In this document: in pieces, positions 27,882 through 35,692 of the stretch
How the letters are laid out: every line of letters begins with the position of its first letter
Position numbering within the stretch: the first letter of the stretch is position 1
NCBI GenBank assembly: GCA_026388765.1
Contig: JAPLJC010000238.1
Coordinates: 1 to 36,860, forward strand
DNA length: 36,860 nt
Origin: Deltaproteobacteria bacterium
GTDB lineage: Bacteria > Desulfobacterota > Desulfobaccia > Desulfobaccales > 0-14-0-80-60-11
Reading direction: 5' to 3'
The notes under the pieces: model-generated
Seen by the model: only the letters and a program-made list of their open reading frames with translations
Databases searched by the model: none
What the model was told of the DNA's origin: nothing
Program-made: the position numbers and the translations under genes

Positions 27882-27910
27882 TATTTATCAGAAAGATCTG
27901 GGGCTGTCAA
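27882..27910 (-). promoter_or_regulatory. Sigma-70 promoter of the rpsF operon
   Basis: Minus strand: consensus -35 TTGACA (27905-27910), 17-bp spacer, -10 TAAATA (27882-27887) preceded by TGA, an extended -10. The leader to the rpsF start is about 60 nt. Confidence 0.7.
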
Positions 27911-28027
27911 CCGGGCGCGTGCCCGCAGGAGGGCAGGACCTACGCAATCTTATTAAAACCTATTTCAAAACCTCTCTGAGGCGGTAACTAAGTTCTCAAG
28001 GGAAAGGTTGAGAACGGCGGTTTTAAG

Positions 28028-28106
28028 TCCCCCTTTTCTAAAGGGGGATTTAGGGGGATTATCAAGCGCTTATTAATCCCCCCTGCCCCCCTTTTGAAAA
28101 GGGGGG
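28028..28106. repeat. Intergenic element of stacked C5-6/G5-6 hairpins
   Basis: Three stems in 79 bp: TCCCCCTTT with AAAGGGGGA (28028-28048), GGGGGATTA with TAATCCCCC (28053-28082), and CCCCCCTTTT with AAAAGGGGGG around one base (28086-28106). It lies downstream of the lipoprotein gene, upstream of rpsF. It looks like a repeated palindromic element; it may also stop transcription. The rest of 27911-28260 shows nothing else. Confidence 0.75.
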
Positions 28107-28260
28107 TGAATCTTTCCCAACTTAAACTCCCTCGGCTGATTCAAGATGACGCCGGAAACCGGTTTTGAAAAGATTTCTACAATTAGGCCAGTTAGCCTTT
28201 CTTGGGAAGAATGGGGAAAGGGCTACTACTGTCACCCTTTCCCTCCTGCTCAGCAAAATT

Positions 28261-28887
28261 TTACTGAATGGAGAAATAAGCCTCCCGCGAGCTGCTGCCG
28301 TAACTGCTGACCACCCGGCTGGTGACGCTATAATTGCCATAGGGGGCATTACTGGGAATGGAGTAGGCCACGAAATCGTTGAAGGTGCCGTTGGTATTGC
28401 TCACCGTGGTCTGATAGGGCTGCCCTATCACTTGCCCGTTAAGGCGAACCTCCCGCACCAGGGTGACCGAAACCGGCATATCAGACGGAGTCAGGATGGT
28501 GTAAGTCATCCCCAGGTTGACTTGCTGCCCCGGACGCACCACCGGGGGGCTGGCATCCGCCGTGTCGACGGACACGAGGTTGCCCTGGGACGGGCTGTAA
28601 GCCGCGGCCTGCTGTGAGCTGATCTGGCTGTTGCGGTGCTCGGCATAAAGATAGCCGCCCACCCCGCCCACGAGAGCGCCGGAGGCCGCGCCGATCCAGG
28701 CGCCGGTGGCCGGAGAGCCGGTGGCCGCGCCAATGATGGCCCCGAGGGCGGCGCCGGTGGCCGCGCCTCCCAAGGCGCCGGCGCCGGCGGAACGGCCCGG
28801 GTCATAGTAGCCACTTTCGGTTTGGCAGCCTGCCAGGGACAGAGTAAAAATCGCCACTAGCGCTAACGTCAAAATTCTCCGGGACAT
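28261..28887 (-). CDS. Lipoprotein with glycine-zipper segment
   Basis: A 208-aa predicted outer-membrane or periplasmic lipoprotein. The signal ends in the lipobox LAGC with the lipidated cysteine at residue 21. Residues about 35-80 are a glycine zipper (GALGGAATGAALGAIIGAATG and similar), as in SlyB/OmpA-linked membrane-inserting lipoproteins. The C-terminal part (about 115-208) is an immunoglobulin-like beta domain (TVSNTNGTFNDFVAYSIPSN) of unknown function. I prefer ATG 28887 to the ATG two codons earlier because it is about nine bases from AAGGAGGT. Monocistronic by position. Confidence 0.8.
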   Translation of the reverse strand: MSRRILTLALVAIFTLSLAGCQTESGYYDPGRSAGAGALGGAATGAALGAIIGAATGSPATGAWIGAASGALVGGVGGYLYAEHRNSQISSQQAAAYSPSQGNLVSVDTADASPPVVRPGQQVNLGMTYTILTPSDMPVSVTLVREVRLNGQVIGQPYQTTVSNTNGTFNDFVAYSIPSNAPYGNYSVTSRVVSSYGSSSREAYFSIQ

Positions 28888-29005
28888 TTCCATCTACCTC
28901 CTTCGCAGTGCTGGTCAGACCGGTTCAGCTTCTTAGGTTCAGGATGGCAAAATTTATTCGATATATCAATAATTCTTTTTCCAAAAGATGCAAGCCTAAA
29001 AAGTA

Positions 29006-29033
29006 GGGGCCAGGGGTTAGGAATCAGGGATCA
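29006..29033. repeat. Heptanucleotide tandem array, GGGGTCA type
   Basis: Four units GGGGCCA GGGGTTA GGAATCA GGGATCA, the same family as 583-617. It lies between the lipoprotein gene and nusB. Confidence 0.8.
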
Positions 29034-29072
29034 GTTAAAGGCAACTTGAGCCCAGAAATCCCAGTCCGGAAA

Positions 29073-29104
29073 AGTTCAAAGTTCAAAGGTAGGGGCAAGG
29101 AGTA
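29073..29104. repeat. Two short heptamer runs (AGTTCAA and AGGGGCA types)
   Basis: AGTTCAA AGTTCAA at 29073-29086 and AGGGGCA AGGAGTA at 29091-29104. Both have 7-bp period. Confidence 0.5.
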
Positions 29105-29154
29105 AGGGGAACTTTTCATGATTTATGGATGGGCCAAGGCCCATGATTGACGTC

Positions 29155-29182
29155 TGCTCACTGCTTACTGCTCACTGCTCAC
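29155..29182. repeat. Heptanucleotide tandem array, TGCTCAC type, overlapping the nusB 3' end
   Basis: Four units TGCTCAC TGCTTAC TGCTCAC TGCTCAC. The nusB stop (29165-29167) and its last codons (VSSEQ) are written by the array. The same triplet of units recurs at 31405-31425. Confidence 0.85.
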
Positions 29183-29593
29183 TTTTTCATGGGCCGCCCA
29201 GATCTGATCCAGGATGCCGTTGATAAAGGCCCCGGAGTCCTCGCTGCCGTAACGCTTGGCTAGCTCCACCGCCTCGTTGATCACCACCTTGGGGGGGACT
29301 TTGGCCTGGTATAGGAGTTCGTAGGCGGCCAGGCGCAGGAGGTTGCGATCCAACACGGTCATGCGCTCCAGGCGCCAATGTTCGGAAAAACGGACAATGA
29401 GGGCATCCAACTCTTCCTGATGGGAGGCCACGCCGGCCACCAATTCCCTGAGATAAGCTGGCGCCCCTCCCTCCGGGTGGAAATGGCCCCAAAAGCGGTC
29501 CAGATCCTCCCGGTCGCGGCTCCCAACAAATTCGGCCTGATAAAGAAATTGCAGCGCCCATTCCCGGCACTGACTGCGGGAATAAGCCGCCAA
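29165..29593 (-). CDS. nusB: Transcription antitermination factor NusB
   Basis: A 142-aa NusB, which with S10 binds boxA of rRNA leaders. The core is clear: SQCREWALQFLYQAEF at the N-terminus, WRLERMTVLDRNLLRLAAYELLY, VVINEAVELAKRYGSEDSGAFINGILD. The likely start is TTG at 29593, three bases after the ribH stop, implying coupling; no ATG precedes the conserved core. The last residues (KVSSEQ) come from a heptanucleotide repeat that has run into the gene end. Confidence 0.95.
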   Translation of the reverse strand: MAAYSRSQCREWALQFLYQAEFVGSRDREDLDRFWGHFHPEGGAPAYLRELVAGVASHQEELDALIVRFSEHWRLERMTVLDRNLLRLAAYELLYQAKVPPKVVINEAVELAKRYGSEDSGAFINGILDQIWAAHEKVSSEQ

Positions 29594-29596
29594 AAA

Positions 29597-30064
29597 TCAG
29601 GCCCCCAACTCTTTCAGGAGGTTGACCATCTCGATGGCGGCTTCCGCGGCGGCAAAGCCTTTGTTGCCGGCCTTGCTGCCGGCCCGCTCGATGGCCTGCT
29701 CCAGGGTGTCGGTGGTCAGGATGCCAAAGGAGATGGGCACCCCGGTATCCAGGGTTATCTGGGCGATACCCTTGCTCACTTCCGCGGCGACATAATCGAA
29801 ATGGGGGGTGGAGCCTCGAATCACCGCGCCCAGGCAGACCACGGCGTCATGGGCCTTGGCTTGGGCCAGGCGTTGGGCCGCCACCGGGATTTCCCAGGCC
29901 CCGGGCACCCGCACCACCATCAGGTCATCGTCGGCCACCCCCTGGCGCCGCAGGCAATCCAGGGCGCCTTCCAACAGGCGCTCGGTAATAAAGGAATTGA
30001 AACGGCTGACCACCACGGCGAATTTCAGGCCTGCACCGCTGAGCTTGCCTTCTACCGTACGCAT
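29597..30064 (-). CDS. ribH: 6,7-dimethyl-8-ribityllumazine synthase
   Basis: A 155-aa lumazine synthase, penultimate step of riboflavin synthesis, joining the RibA product and the RibB product dihydroxybutanone phosphate. Family motifs are [31 protein letters not shown] and [19 protein letters not shown], with the catalytic histidine in the last. Ends three bases before nusB; starts 55 bp after ribBA. Confidence 0.98.
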   Translation of the reverse strand: MRTVEGKLSGAGLKFAVVVSRFNSFITERLLEGALDCLRRQGVADDDLMVVRVPGAWEIPVAAQRLAQAKAHDAVVCLGAVIRGSTPHFDYVAAEVSKGIAQITLDTGVPISFGILTTDTLEQAIERAGSKAGNKGFAAAEAAIEMVNLLKELGA

Positions 30065-30079
30065 CCTTCCCCCTCTGCA

Positions 30080-30107
30080 GTTTTGAGTTTCGCGTTTCGA
30101 GTTTCGA
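30080..30107. repeat. Heptanucleotide tandem array, GTTTCGA type
   Basis: Four units GTTTTGA GTTTCGC GTTTCGA GTTTCGA in the ribBA-ribH gap, related to the GTTTTCG family. Confidence 0.75.
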
Positions 30108-30119
30108 TTAAAAGGAGGC

Positions 30120-31328
30120 TTAGCTCTCCACTAACTTCAGCAGATGCCCCATCTTCTGGCACTTGGTCTTGAGATAATTGCGATTCACCCGGTTGGGGGG
30201 AATCTCCAGGGCTACCCGCTCCACCATCGTCAGGCCGTAGCCTTCCAGGCCGATGATCTTTTTAGGGTTGTTGGTCATCAGCCGCATCTTGCGCACCCCG
30301 AGATCCCGCAGGATCTGGGCGCCGATGCCGTAATCCCGCAGATCGGCCTTGAAACCGAGGGCTTCGTTGGCTTCCACCGTATCGGCCCCGTGATCCTGGA
30401 GTTCATAAGCCCGCAGCTTGTTGACCAGGCCGATGCCCCGGCCTTCCTGGTGCATGTAGAGGATGATCCCCTTGCCTTCACATTCCACCTTCTGCATGGC
30501 AGCTTCCAACTGATCGCCGCAGTCGCAGCGCAGGGAGTGAAAGACATCGCCGGTGACGCATTCGGAATGGACCCGCACCAGCACCGGCTCGACGGGGTCA
30601 ATCTCCCCCTTCACCAGGGCGACGTGCTGGTTATCGTCGACGTCGTTGTCATAGGCCACCGCGGTAAATTCCCCATAATAAGTGGGCAGTTTGGTGGTGG
30701 CCCGGCGGTGTACGAAGGACTCATGGCGCAGCCGGTGTTCCACCAGGTCGGCAATGGTGGCGATCTTCAGATTGTGCTCGGTGGCGAACTTCTCCAAATC
30801 CGGCATCCGGGCCATGGTGCCGTCGTCCTTCATGACCTCGCAGATGACCGCGGCGCCCTTCAGACCCGCCAAGCGAGTCAGGTCCGTGGAGCCCTCGGTC
30901 TGGCCGGTGCGCACCAACACCCCGCCCTTGCGGGCCCGGATGGGGAAGACGTGGCCGGGGCTCACCAAATCCTCCGGCCGGGTGTGCTCTGCCACCGCGG
31001 TGAGAATAGTGGTGGCCCGGTCCCCGGCGGAAATGCCGGTGGTCACGCCCCGCCGGGCCTCGACGGAGACGCAAAACGCGGTCTTAAAACCCGACTGGTT
31101 GTCCCGCACCATCTGGGGTAATTGCAAGCGCTCCACCAGCGGCGGGTCCAGGGCCAGGCAAACGAGGCCCCGCCCGAAGCGGGCCATGAAATTGATGGCC
31201 TCCGGGGTCACCAGTTCCGCGGCCATGGTCAGGTCGCCTTCGTTTTCCCGGTCTTCATCGTCCACCAGGATGATCATCTTGCCCTGGCGGATATCTGCGA
31301 TTGCTTCTTCAATGGATGCTATCGACAT
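30120..31328 (-). CDS. ribBA: Bifunctional 3,4-dihydroxy-2-butanone-4-phosphate synthase / GTP cyclohydrolase II
   Basis: A 402-aa fusion making both riboflavin precursors. The N-terminal RibB domain (1-about 200) has [11 protein letters not shown] and the [14 protein letters not shown] and RRGVTTGIS segments. The C-terminal RibA domain (about 205-402) has the zinc motif [18 protein letters not shown], then [19 protein letters not shown] and [11 protein letters not shown] chose ATG 31328 ([10 protein letters not shown]). A TTG nine codons earlier would add residues encoded by a GTTTTCT-type repeat and has no family support. It sits between ribE and ribH on one strand. Confidence 0.97.
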   Translation of the reverse strand: MSIASIEEAIADIRQGKMIILVDDEDRENEGDLTMAAELVTPEAINFMARFGRGLVCLALDPPLVERLQLPQMVRDNQSGFKTAFCVSVEARRGVTTGISAGDRATTILTAVAEHTRPEDLVSPGHVFPIRARKGGVLVRTGQTEGSTDLTRLAGLKGAAVICEVMKDDGTMARMPDLEKFATEHNLKIATIADLVEHRLRHESFVHRRATTKLPTYYGEFTAVAYDNDVDDNQHVALVKGEIDPVEPVLVRVHSECVTGDVFHSLRCDCGDQLEAAMQKVECEGKGIILYMHQEGRGIGLVNKLRAYELQDHGADTVEANEALGFKADLRDYGIGAQILRDLGVRKMRLMTNNPKKIIGLEGYGLTMVERVALEIPPNRVNRNYLKTKCQKMGHLLKLVES

Positions 31329-31340
31329 GGTTAAATCCCT

Positions 31341-31354
31341 GTTTTCTGTTTTCA
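31341..31354. repeat. Heptanucleotide repeat, GTTTTCG type (two units)
   Basis: GTTTTCT GTTTTCA just before the ribBA start codon (minus strand), in the position of its leader. Confidence 0.55.
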
Positions 31355-31404
31355 ATTATTTCCATTGGCACCGACGTCTTGCCTGGGTGGTTTTCTTTTT
31401 TACC

Positions 31405-31425
31405 TGCTCACTGCTTACTGCTCAC
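31405..31425. repeat. Heptanucleotide tandem array, TGCTCAC type
   Basis: TGCTCAC TGCTTAC TGCTCAC, abutting the ribE stop codon. It is the same unit order as 29155-29175. Confidence 0.85.
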
Positions 31426-32070
31426 TTACAAAAACCCATGCCGGGCCAGCAATTCCAGGCTGACCCCCTCCCCTGTCGCCGCCTCCCGGCCCAGCAACCG
31501 GGCCACGTATTTGCCGATAATATCCGTTTCCAGGTTGACCCGGTCTCCCACCTTCAAGGAGGCCAGGGTGGTTTCCCCGGCGGTGAAGGGAATGATATTT
31601 ACCGTGAAGGCTTTGCCCTGAACCGCATTCACCGTCAGGGAGACTCCGTCCACGGCGATGGAGCCCTTCTCAATGACCAAGCGCCCGAGGGACTCGGGCA
31701 GCTCTATCTGCAGTTGAAAAAAGGCCTGGCCCTCCCGGCGTTGGCGCACCACACCGGCGGCGTCCACGTGGCCGGTGACCAGGTGCCCGCCCAGGCGGTC
31801 GCCAAGTCGCAAGGATCTCTCTAAGTTTACCCGGTCCCCCACCTTTTTCAAGGGGAAAGTGGTGCGGGCCAGGGTCTCCGGGGACACCTCGAAGCTGGCC
31901 GCCGGCGGGTTTATGGCCACCACCGTCAAACAGGCCCCGGCCACCGCCACCGACTCGCCCAGGGTCAGCTCGGAGGCCGGAAACGAGGTCTTGACCGCGA
32001 TCCTTAATCCTTCCGCCATGGGGGTGAGGCCGGTGATCTCCCCGATCCCTTCCACTAAGCCGGTAAACAT
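31426..32070 (-). CDS. ribE: Riboflavin synthase, alpha chain
   Basis: A 214-aa riboflavin synthase that dismutates two lumazines. The start [12 protein letters not shown] is diagnostic. Two lumazine-binding repeats are visible: 1-about 97 ([38 protein letters not shown]) and about 98-195 ([32 protein letters not shown]). It is the first gene of the ribE-ribBA-ribH-nusB run. ribD is not in the window, and I see no FMN riboswitch upstream. Confidence 0.97.
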   Translation of the reverse strand: MFTGLVEGIGEITGLTPMAEGLRIAVKTSFPASELTLGESVAVAGACLTVVAINPPAASFEVSPETLARTTFPLKKVGDRVNLERSLRLGDRLGGHLVTGHVDAAGVVRQRREGQAFFQLQIELPESLGRLVIEKGSIAVDGVSLTVNAVQGKAFTVNIIPFTAGETTLASLKVGDRVNLETDIIGKYVARLLGREAATGEGVSLELLARHGFL

Positions 32071-32359
32071 GGCAAATATCCTGAAGTGGCGAATTTGTTT
32101 TACAATTTTACTATATCTTATCGCCCGGGGAAACCCATAAAAAACGGCGCCCTGCCGAGCGCCGCCAAATACAGCCGGTTTGCTGTCCGGGCGGCTCGCC
32201 AGCTGCTCCTACGGCTGGACTTTCACGCTAAAGCCTGCACCTGTAAAAATAACCATGTGAAGACATTCGGCCTCAGCTTCGCCTCCCGCCCCAACCCAGG
32301 GGCGTTTTCCCAAAGCACCTCTTCAATAATCCTGGAATGTTCTCTTGTTCATTCTCAAA
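32071..32359. other. Divergent intergenic region ribE / collagen-like gene
   Basis: No convincing gene. An open frame that continues from 32086 into the collagen-like gene lacks coding character before 32539. GC-rich short inverted repeats near 32146-32165 (GGCGC with GCGCC) are present. Confidence 0.45.
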
Positions 32360-32388
32360 TTTACTTTTTGAAAAGTTTGTGCTATTTT
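32360..32388 (+). promoter_or_regulatory. Candidate promoter of the collagen-like gene
   Basis: -35 TTTACT (32360-32365), 17-bp spacer, -10 TATTTT (32383-32388) preceded by TGC, an extended -10. It leaves a leader of about 145 nt, which is long enough for post-transcriptional control; no known riboswitch was recognised. Confidence 0.5.
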
Positions 32389-32538
32389 ATGCACCTGTGG
32401 ATATATAGACTAGAAAAAAGACACGTTCGGAGGGTGACGATAGCAAGAATTCCGCCGCACCGTTTTTTACCAAAGCGAGGCCGCCGATCATCCCGGCTCG
32501 AATGTTATCCAATTTCCTCTAAGGAAGGAGACAGCGCC

Positions 32539-34200
32539 ATGAGAAAAGGGAACTGGGTGGTTGCACTTTTGGCTGTCGCTTTGTGTAGCGCCGCGGTATT
32601 GGGGACGGTGGACCGGGCTTGGGCTGATGACGATTTCTACGTGATCGCGGCAAGTTCGGGGACCTTTAGAGGTAATTGGGCTGCCACCACAACTTACAAC
32701 GCCAAAGATATAGTCTTCTATAACGGCTCGAGCTGGTTCAGTCTCGGCCAAAATCAGAACAATACACCCGAAGCCTTCTCCAACTATTGGACTCTGCTAG
32801 CCAAAAAGGGTGATACGGGGGCGCAAGGCGTGATCGGGGCTACCGGAGCGACCGGGGCCATCGGTCCCCAGGGACTTAAAGGTGATACCGGAGCGATAGG
32901 ATCGACCGGCCTCCAGGGACCTAAAGGGGATACAGGGTTGACCGGGGCTACCGGGCCGATAGGACTGACGGGACCCCAGGGACTTAAAGGCGACACTGGC
33001 GCGACCGGGGCCACCGGGGCCACCGGGGCCACCGGCCTCCAGGGAGCTAAAGGGGATACAGGGTTGACCGGGGCTACCGGGCTTACCGGACCCCAGGGAC
33101 TGCAAGGCCTAACCGGGGCCACCGGGGCCATAGGACCACAAGGACTTAAAGGCGATACCGGCCTCACCGGACCGATAGGACCCATTGGACCCGCAGGACC
33201 CCAGGGACTTAAAGGCGATACCGGAGCGACCGGGGCCATAGGACCCATAGGACCCATAGGACCCGAAGGGGCACAGGGGCTGATAGGCTATCCCGGGGCC
33301 ATAGGACCCATAGGACCCCAGGGACCTAAAGGGGACACCGGAGCTACCGGGGCGACCGGAGCTACCGGAGCTACCGGAGCCACCGGGCCGCAGGGCCCGG
33401 CGGGGAGCAGCCTGAATCCCCTGCAAATTGCCACCCTGCGCTGGTATGATTGCTCCCAGAACGGCCAAACCTTCGCTGTGGGCATAGGGCCTGTGGGCCT
33501 GGCCTGTGACGGGGCCAACATCTGGGTGGCAAATAACGGCGACGGAAGCGTCACCAAGTTACTGGCCAGCGACGGGACGGTCATAGGGTATTTCGGGTTA
33601 GGGTCAGAAAGCAATCCTGGCCCGATAGGCATAGTCTTTGACGGGGCCAACATCTGGGTGGCAAATAACGGCAACGGAAGCGTCACCAAGTTACTGGCCA
33701 GCGACGGGACGATCCTAGGAATTTATTCTGTTGGCAGTTCTCCATATGGAATTGCCTGTGACGGGGCCAACATCTGGGTGGCAAATAACGGCGACGCAAC
33801 CGTCACCAAGTTACGGGCCAGCGACGGGGTGGTCCTGGGAACCTATCCAGTTGGCCTTTCCCCGTATGCCCTAGCCTTTGACGGGACCAATCTCTGGGTG
33901 ACAAGTGTGCCCAGCTCTGGCACCTTTACCGTCAGCAAGTTGCGGCCCAGCGACGGGAGGGTCCTGGGAACTTACGGGGTTGGCGGCTCGCCAGGTTACA
34001 GTGGCCCGTCAGGCATAGCCTTTGACGGGGCCAACGTCTGGGTGGTAAATAACGGCAGCCCAAACGTCATCAAGTTACGCACCAGCGACGGGACGGTCCT
34101 GGGGACTTATCCTGTGGGCTATAATCCATATGGAATTGCCTTTGACGGGGCCAACATTTGGGTGGCAAATGGGGGAGACGGCACGGTGTGCAAGCGTTGA
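32539..34200 (+). CDS. Secreted collagen-like protein with C-terminal beta-propeller
   Basis: A 553-aa surface or extracellular protein. A signal peptide ends near residue 29 (RAWA-DDD). Residues about 42-88 resemble a small carbohydrate-binding-like module ([19 protein letters not shown], then NYW). Residues 91-288 are about 66 uninterrupted Gly-X-Y triplets, dominated by GAT, GPI, GPQ, GLK and GDT, expected to form a collagen triple helix without hydroxyproline. Residues about 300-553 carry six or seven repeats of the type [19 protein letters not shown] plus [12 protein letters not shown], a YVTN/NHL-like beta-propeller. AAGGAAGGAG lies eight bases before the chosen ATG. The collagen DNA is itself highly repetitive and prone to length change. 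Ligand unknown; an adhesin or matrix role is inferred. Confidence 0.88.
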   Translation: MRKGNWVVALLAVALCSAAVLGTVDRAWADDDFYVIAASSGTFRGNWAATTTYNAKDIVFYNGSSWFSLGQNQNNTPEAFSNYWTLLAKKGDTGAQGVIGATGATGAIGPQGLKGDTGAIGSTGLQGPKGDTGLTGATGPIGLTGPQGLKGDTGATGATGATGATGLQGAKGDTGLTGATGLTGPQGLQGLTGATGAIGPQGLKGDTGLTGPIGPIGPAGPQGLKGDTGATGAIGPIGPIGPEGAQGLIGYPGAIGPIGPQGPKGDTGATGATGATGATGATGPQGPAGSSLNPLQIATLRWYDCSQNGQTFAVGIGPVGLACDGANIWVANNGDGSVTKLLASDGTVIGYFGLGSESNPGPIGIVFDGANIWVANNGNGSVTKLLASDGTILGIYSVGSSPYGIACDGANIWVANNGDATVTKLRASDGVVLGTYPVGLSPYALAFDGTNLWVTSVPSSGTFTVSKLRPSDGRVLGTYGVGGSPGYSGPSGIAFDGANVWVVNNGSPNVIKLRTSDGTVLGTYPVGYNPYGIAFDGANIWVANGGDGTVCKR

Positions 34201-34279
34201 GGCAGGGGCGACTTCAGCCTCAGATAAATTAGGGTCCGGGGCCAGGGACGGCCGCTTGGATTCGGGTATCTCAAAATCA

Positions 34280-34310
34280 TGTAGGGGCGGGTTTAAAACC
34301 CGCCCCTACA
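34280..34310. repeat. 31-bp perfect REP-like palindrome
   Basis: Arms TGTAGGGGCGGGTTT and AAACCCGCCCCTACA around a single A, just downstream of fbaB (minus strand). The GTAGGGGCGGG arm recurs at 35486-35555 on the other side of fbaB. Confidence 0.85.
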
Positions 34311-34321
34311 CCGTTAAAGCC

Positions 34322-35383
34322 TCAGGCCACCGTCACCTCTTTGCTGAGGAAGACGTCCTGGATGGCGTTGAAGAGCTCCACCCCTTCCTTCATGGGGCGC
34401 TGGAAGGTCTTGCGCCCGGAGATCAGCCCCGTGCCCCCGGCCCGCTTGTTGATCACCGCGGTGCGCACCGCCTGGGCCAGGTCGTTCTTCCCGGAACCGC
34501 CGCCGGAATTAATCAGGCCGGCCCGCCCCATGAAGCAGTTGGCCACCTGGTAGCGGCACATGTCGATGGGATGGCTGCCCGCCAGCTTGGTATAGACCAG
34601 TTCATTGGTCTTGCCGAATTTCGGGATGGCCTTGTAGCCGCCATTACATTCCGGCAGTTTCTGCTTGATGATGTCCGCCTCGATGGTCACCCCCAGGTAA
34701 TTGGCCTGGCCGGTGAGGTCGGCGGAGGCGTGCATATCGCCCTGCTCGGTCTTGAAGGCGGGGTTGCGCAGATAGCACCAGAGGATGCAGGCCAGGCCCA
34801 ACTCGTGGGCCATTTTGAAGGCCTCGCTGACCTCCTGGATCTGGCGCCGGGACTCCACGGAGCCGTAATAGATGGTCGCGCCCACCGCCACCGCGCCCAG
34901 ATCAAAGGCCTGCTCCACACTGGCGAACAGGGTCTGGTCATAAAAATTGGGGTAGCTGAGCATCTCGTTGTGGTTGAGCTTGACGATGAAGGGGATCTTG
35001 TGGGCGTATTTCCGGGCCACCGCGCCCAACACCCCGAGGGTGGAGGCCACGGCGTTGCAGCCCCCTTCAATAGCCAGCTTGACGATATTTTCCGGATCGA
35101 AATAAATGGGGTTGGGGGCGAAGGAGGCCGCGGCGGAATGCTCCACCCCCTGGTCCACCGGCAGGATGGAGAGGTAGCCGGTGCCGGCCAGGCGGCCGTG
35201 GCCGAACAATGCCGCCAGGGACCGCAGCACCCCGGGCGAGCGGTCGCTCCCCACCAAGACCCGGTCGATGAAATCCGGCCCCGGCAAGTGCAGGCTCTCC
35301 TTGGGGAAGCCCTGGCATTTATGTTTCAGTAATTCGTCGGCCTCGGGGCCCAACAGGGATTGGATTTTTTTGATCATCGTCAT
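34322..35383 (-). CDS. fbaB: Class I fructose-bisphosphate aldolase (DhnA/FbaB type)
   Basis: A 353-aa Schiff-base aldolase of glycolysis/gluconeogenesis, closely resembling E. coli Fba[41 protein letters not shown] and [11 protein letters not shown] are near identical. The lysine in ADIIKQK is at the position expected for the active-site lysine of DhnA-type enzymes (inference by alignment from memory). AGGAGG lies before the ATG. It stands alone between two REP-like elements. Confidence 0.97.
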   Translation of the reverse strand: MTMIKKIQSLLGPEADELLKHKCQGFPKESLHLPGPDFIDRVLVGSDRSPGVLRSLAALFGHGRLAGTGYLSILPVDQGVEHSAAASFAPNPIYFDPENIVKLAIEGGCNAVASTLGVLGAVARKYAHKIPFIVKLNHNEMLSYPNFYDQTLFASVEQAFDLGAVAVGATIYYGSVESRRQIQEVSEAFKMAHELGLACILWCYLRNPAFKTEQGDMHASADLTGQANYLGVTIEADIIKQKLPECNGGYKAIPKFGKTNELVYTKLAGSHPIDMCRYQVANCFMGRAGLINSGGGSGKNDLAQAVRTAVINKRAGGTGLISGRKTFQRPMKEGVELFNAIQDVFLSKEVTVA

Positions 35384-35402
35384 CGCCGCCTCCTAAAAAG
35401 CT

Positions 35403-35437
35403 GTTTTCGGTTTTCGGTTTTCTGTTTTCTGTTTTCG
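35403..35437. repeat. Heptanucleotide tandem array, GTTTTCG type
   Basis: Five units GTTTTCG GTTTTCG GTTTTCT GTTTTCT GTTTTCG, just upstream of the fbaB ribosome site. Confidence 0.9.
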
Positions 35438-35462
35438 GTATCGGCCTTGTGACTGAGAAGCA

Positions 35463-35555
35463 AGGATGTTCACTGAAAAGCCCTTGTAGGGGCGGGGTCT
35501 CCCCGCCCTTGGTTGAACATCCTGGTTTTATTGGGCGGGGAAACCCCGCCCCTAC
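35463..35555. repeat. Compound REP-like inverted repeat upstream of fbaB
   Basis: AGGATGTTCA (35463-35472) pairs with TGAACATCCT (35514-35523) around a GGGCGGGG/CCCCGCCC hairpin (35490-35508). A second hairpin GGGCGGGG/CCCCGCC follows (35533-35550). GTAGGGGCGGGG (35486-35497) also pairs with CCCCGCCCCTAC (35544-35555), so alternative folds compete. 35556-35692 shows nothing else. Confidence 0.8.
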
Positions 35556-35692
35556 GAAAAAAAGGAAGCGGCCCCGCTCAAGTGAACCTCATTGGTTTAA
35601 AGGTTCTTGCGACACTTAATATGTAGGCGGAATTTCCTTATCGATATTAAGATAAGATTCCCTCTAAACTCAGGCAAGGGCAATAATTTTTT

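Noticed and set aside
32071-32359. FMN riboswitch upstream of ribE
   Set aside because: I could not find the conserved RFN element segments in the leader on the minus strand.
32809-33402. CRISPR-like repeat array
   Set aside because: The repeats are in frame and encode Gly-X-Y triplets; spacers and constant repeats are absent.
34130-35332. A 400-codon plus-strand open frame
   Set aside because: Antisense shadow of fbaB.
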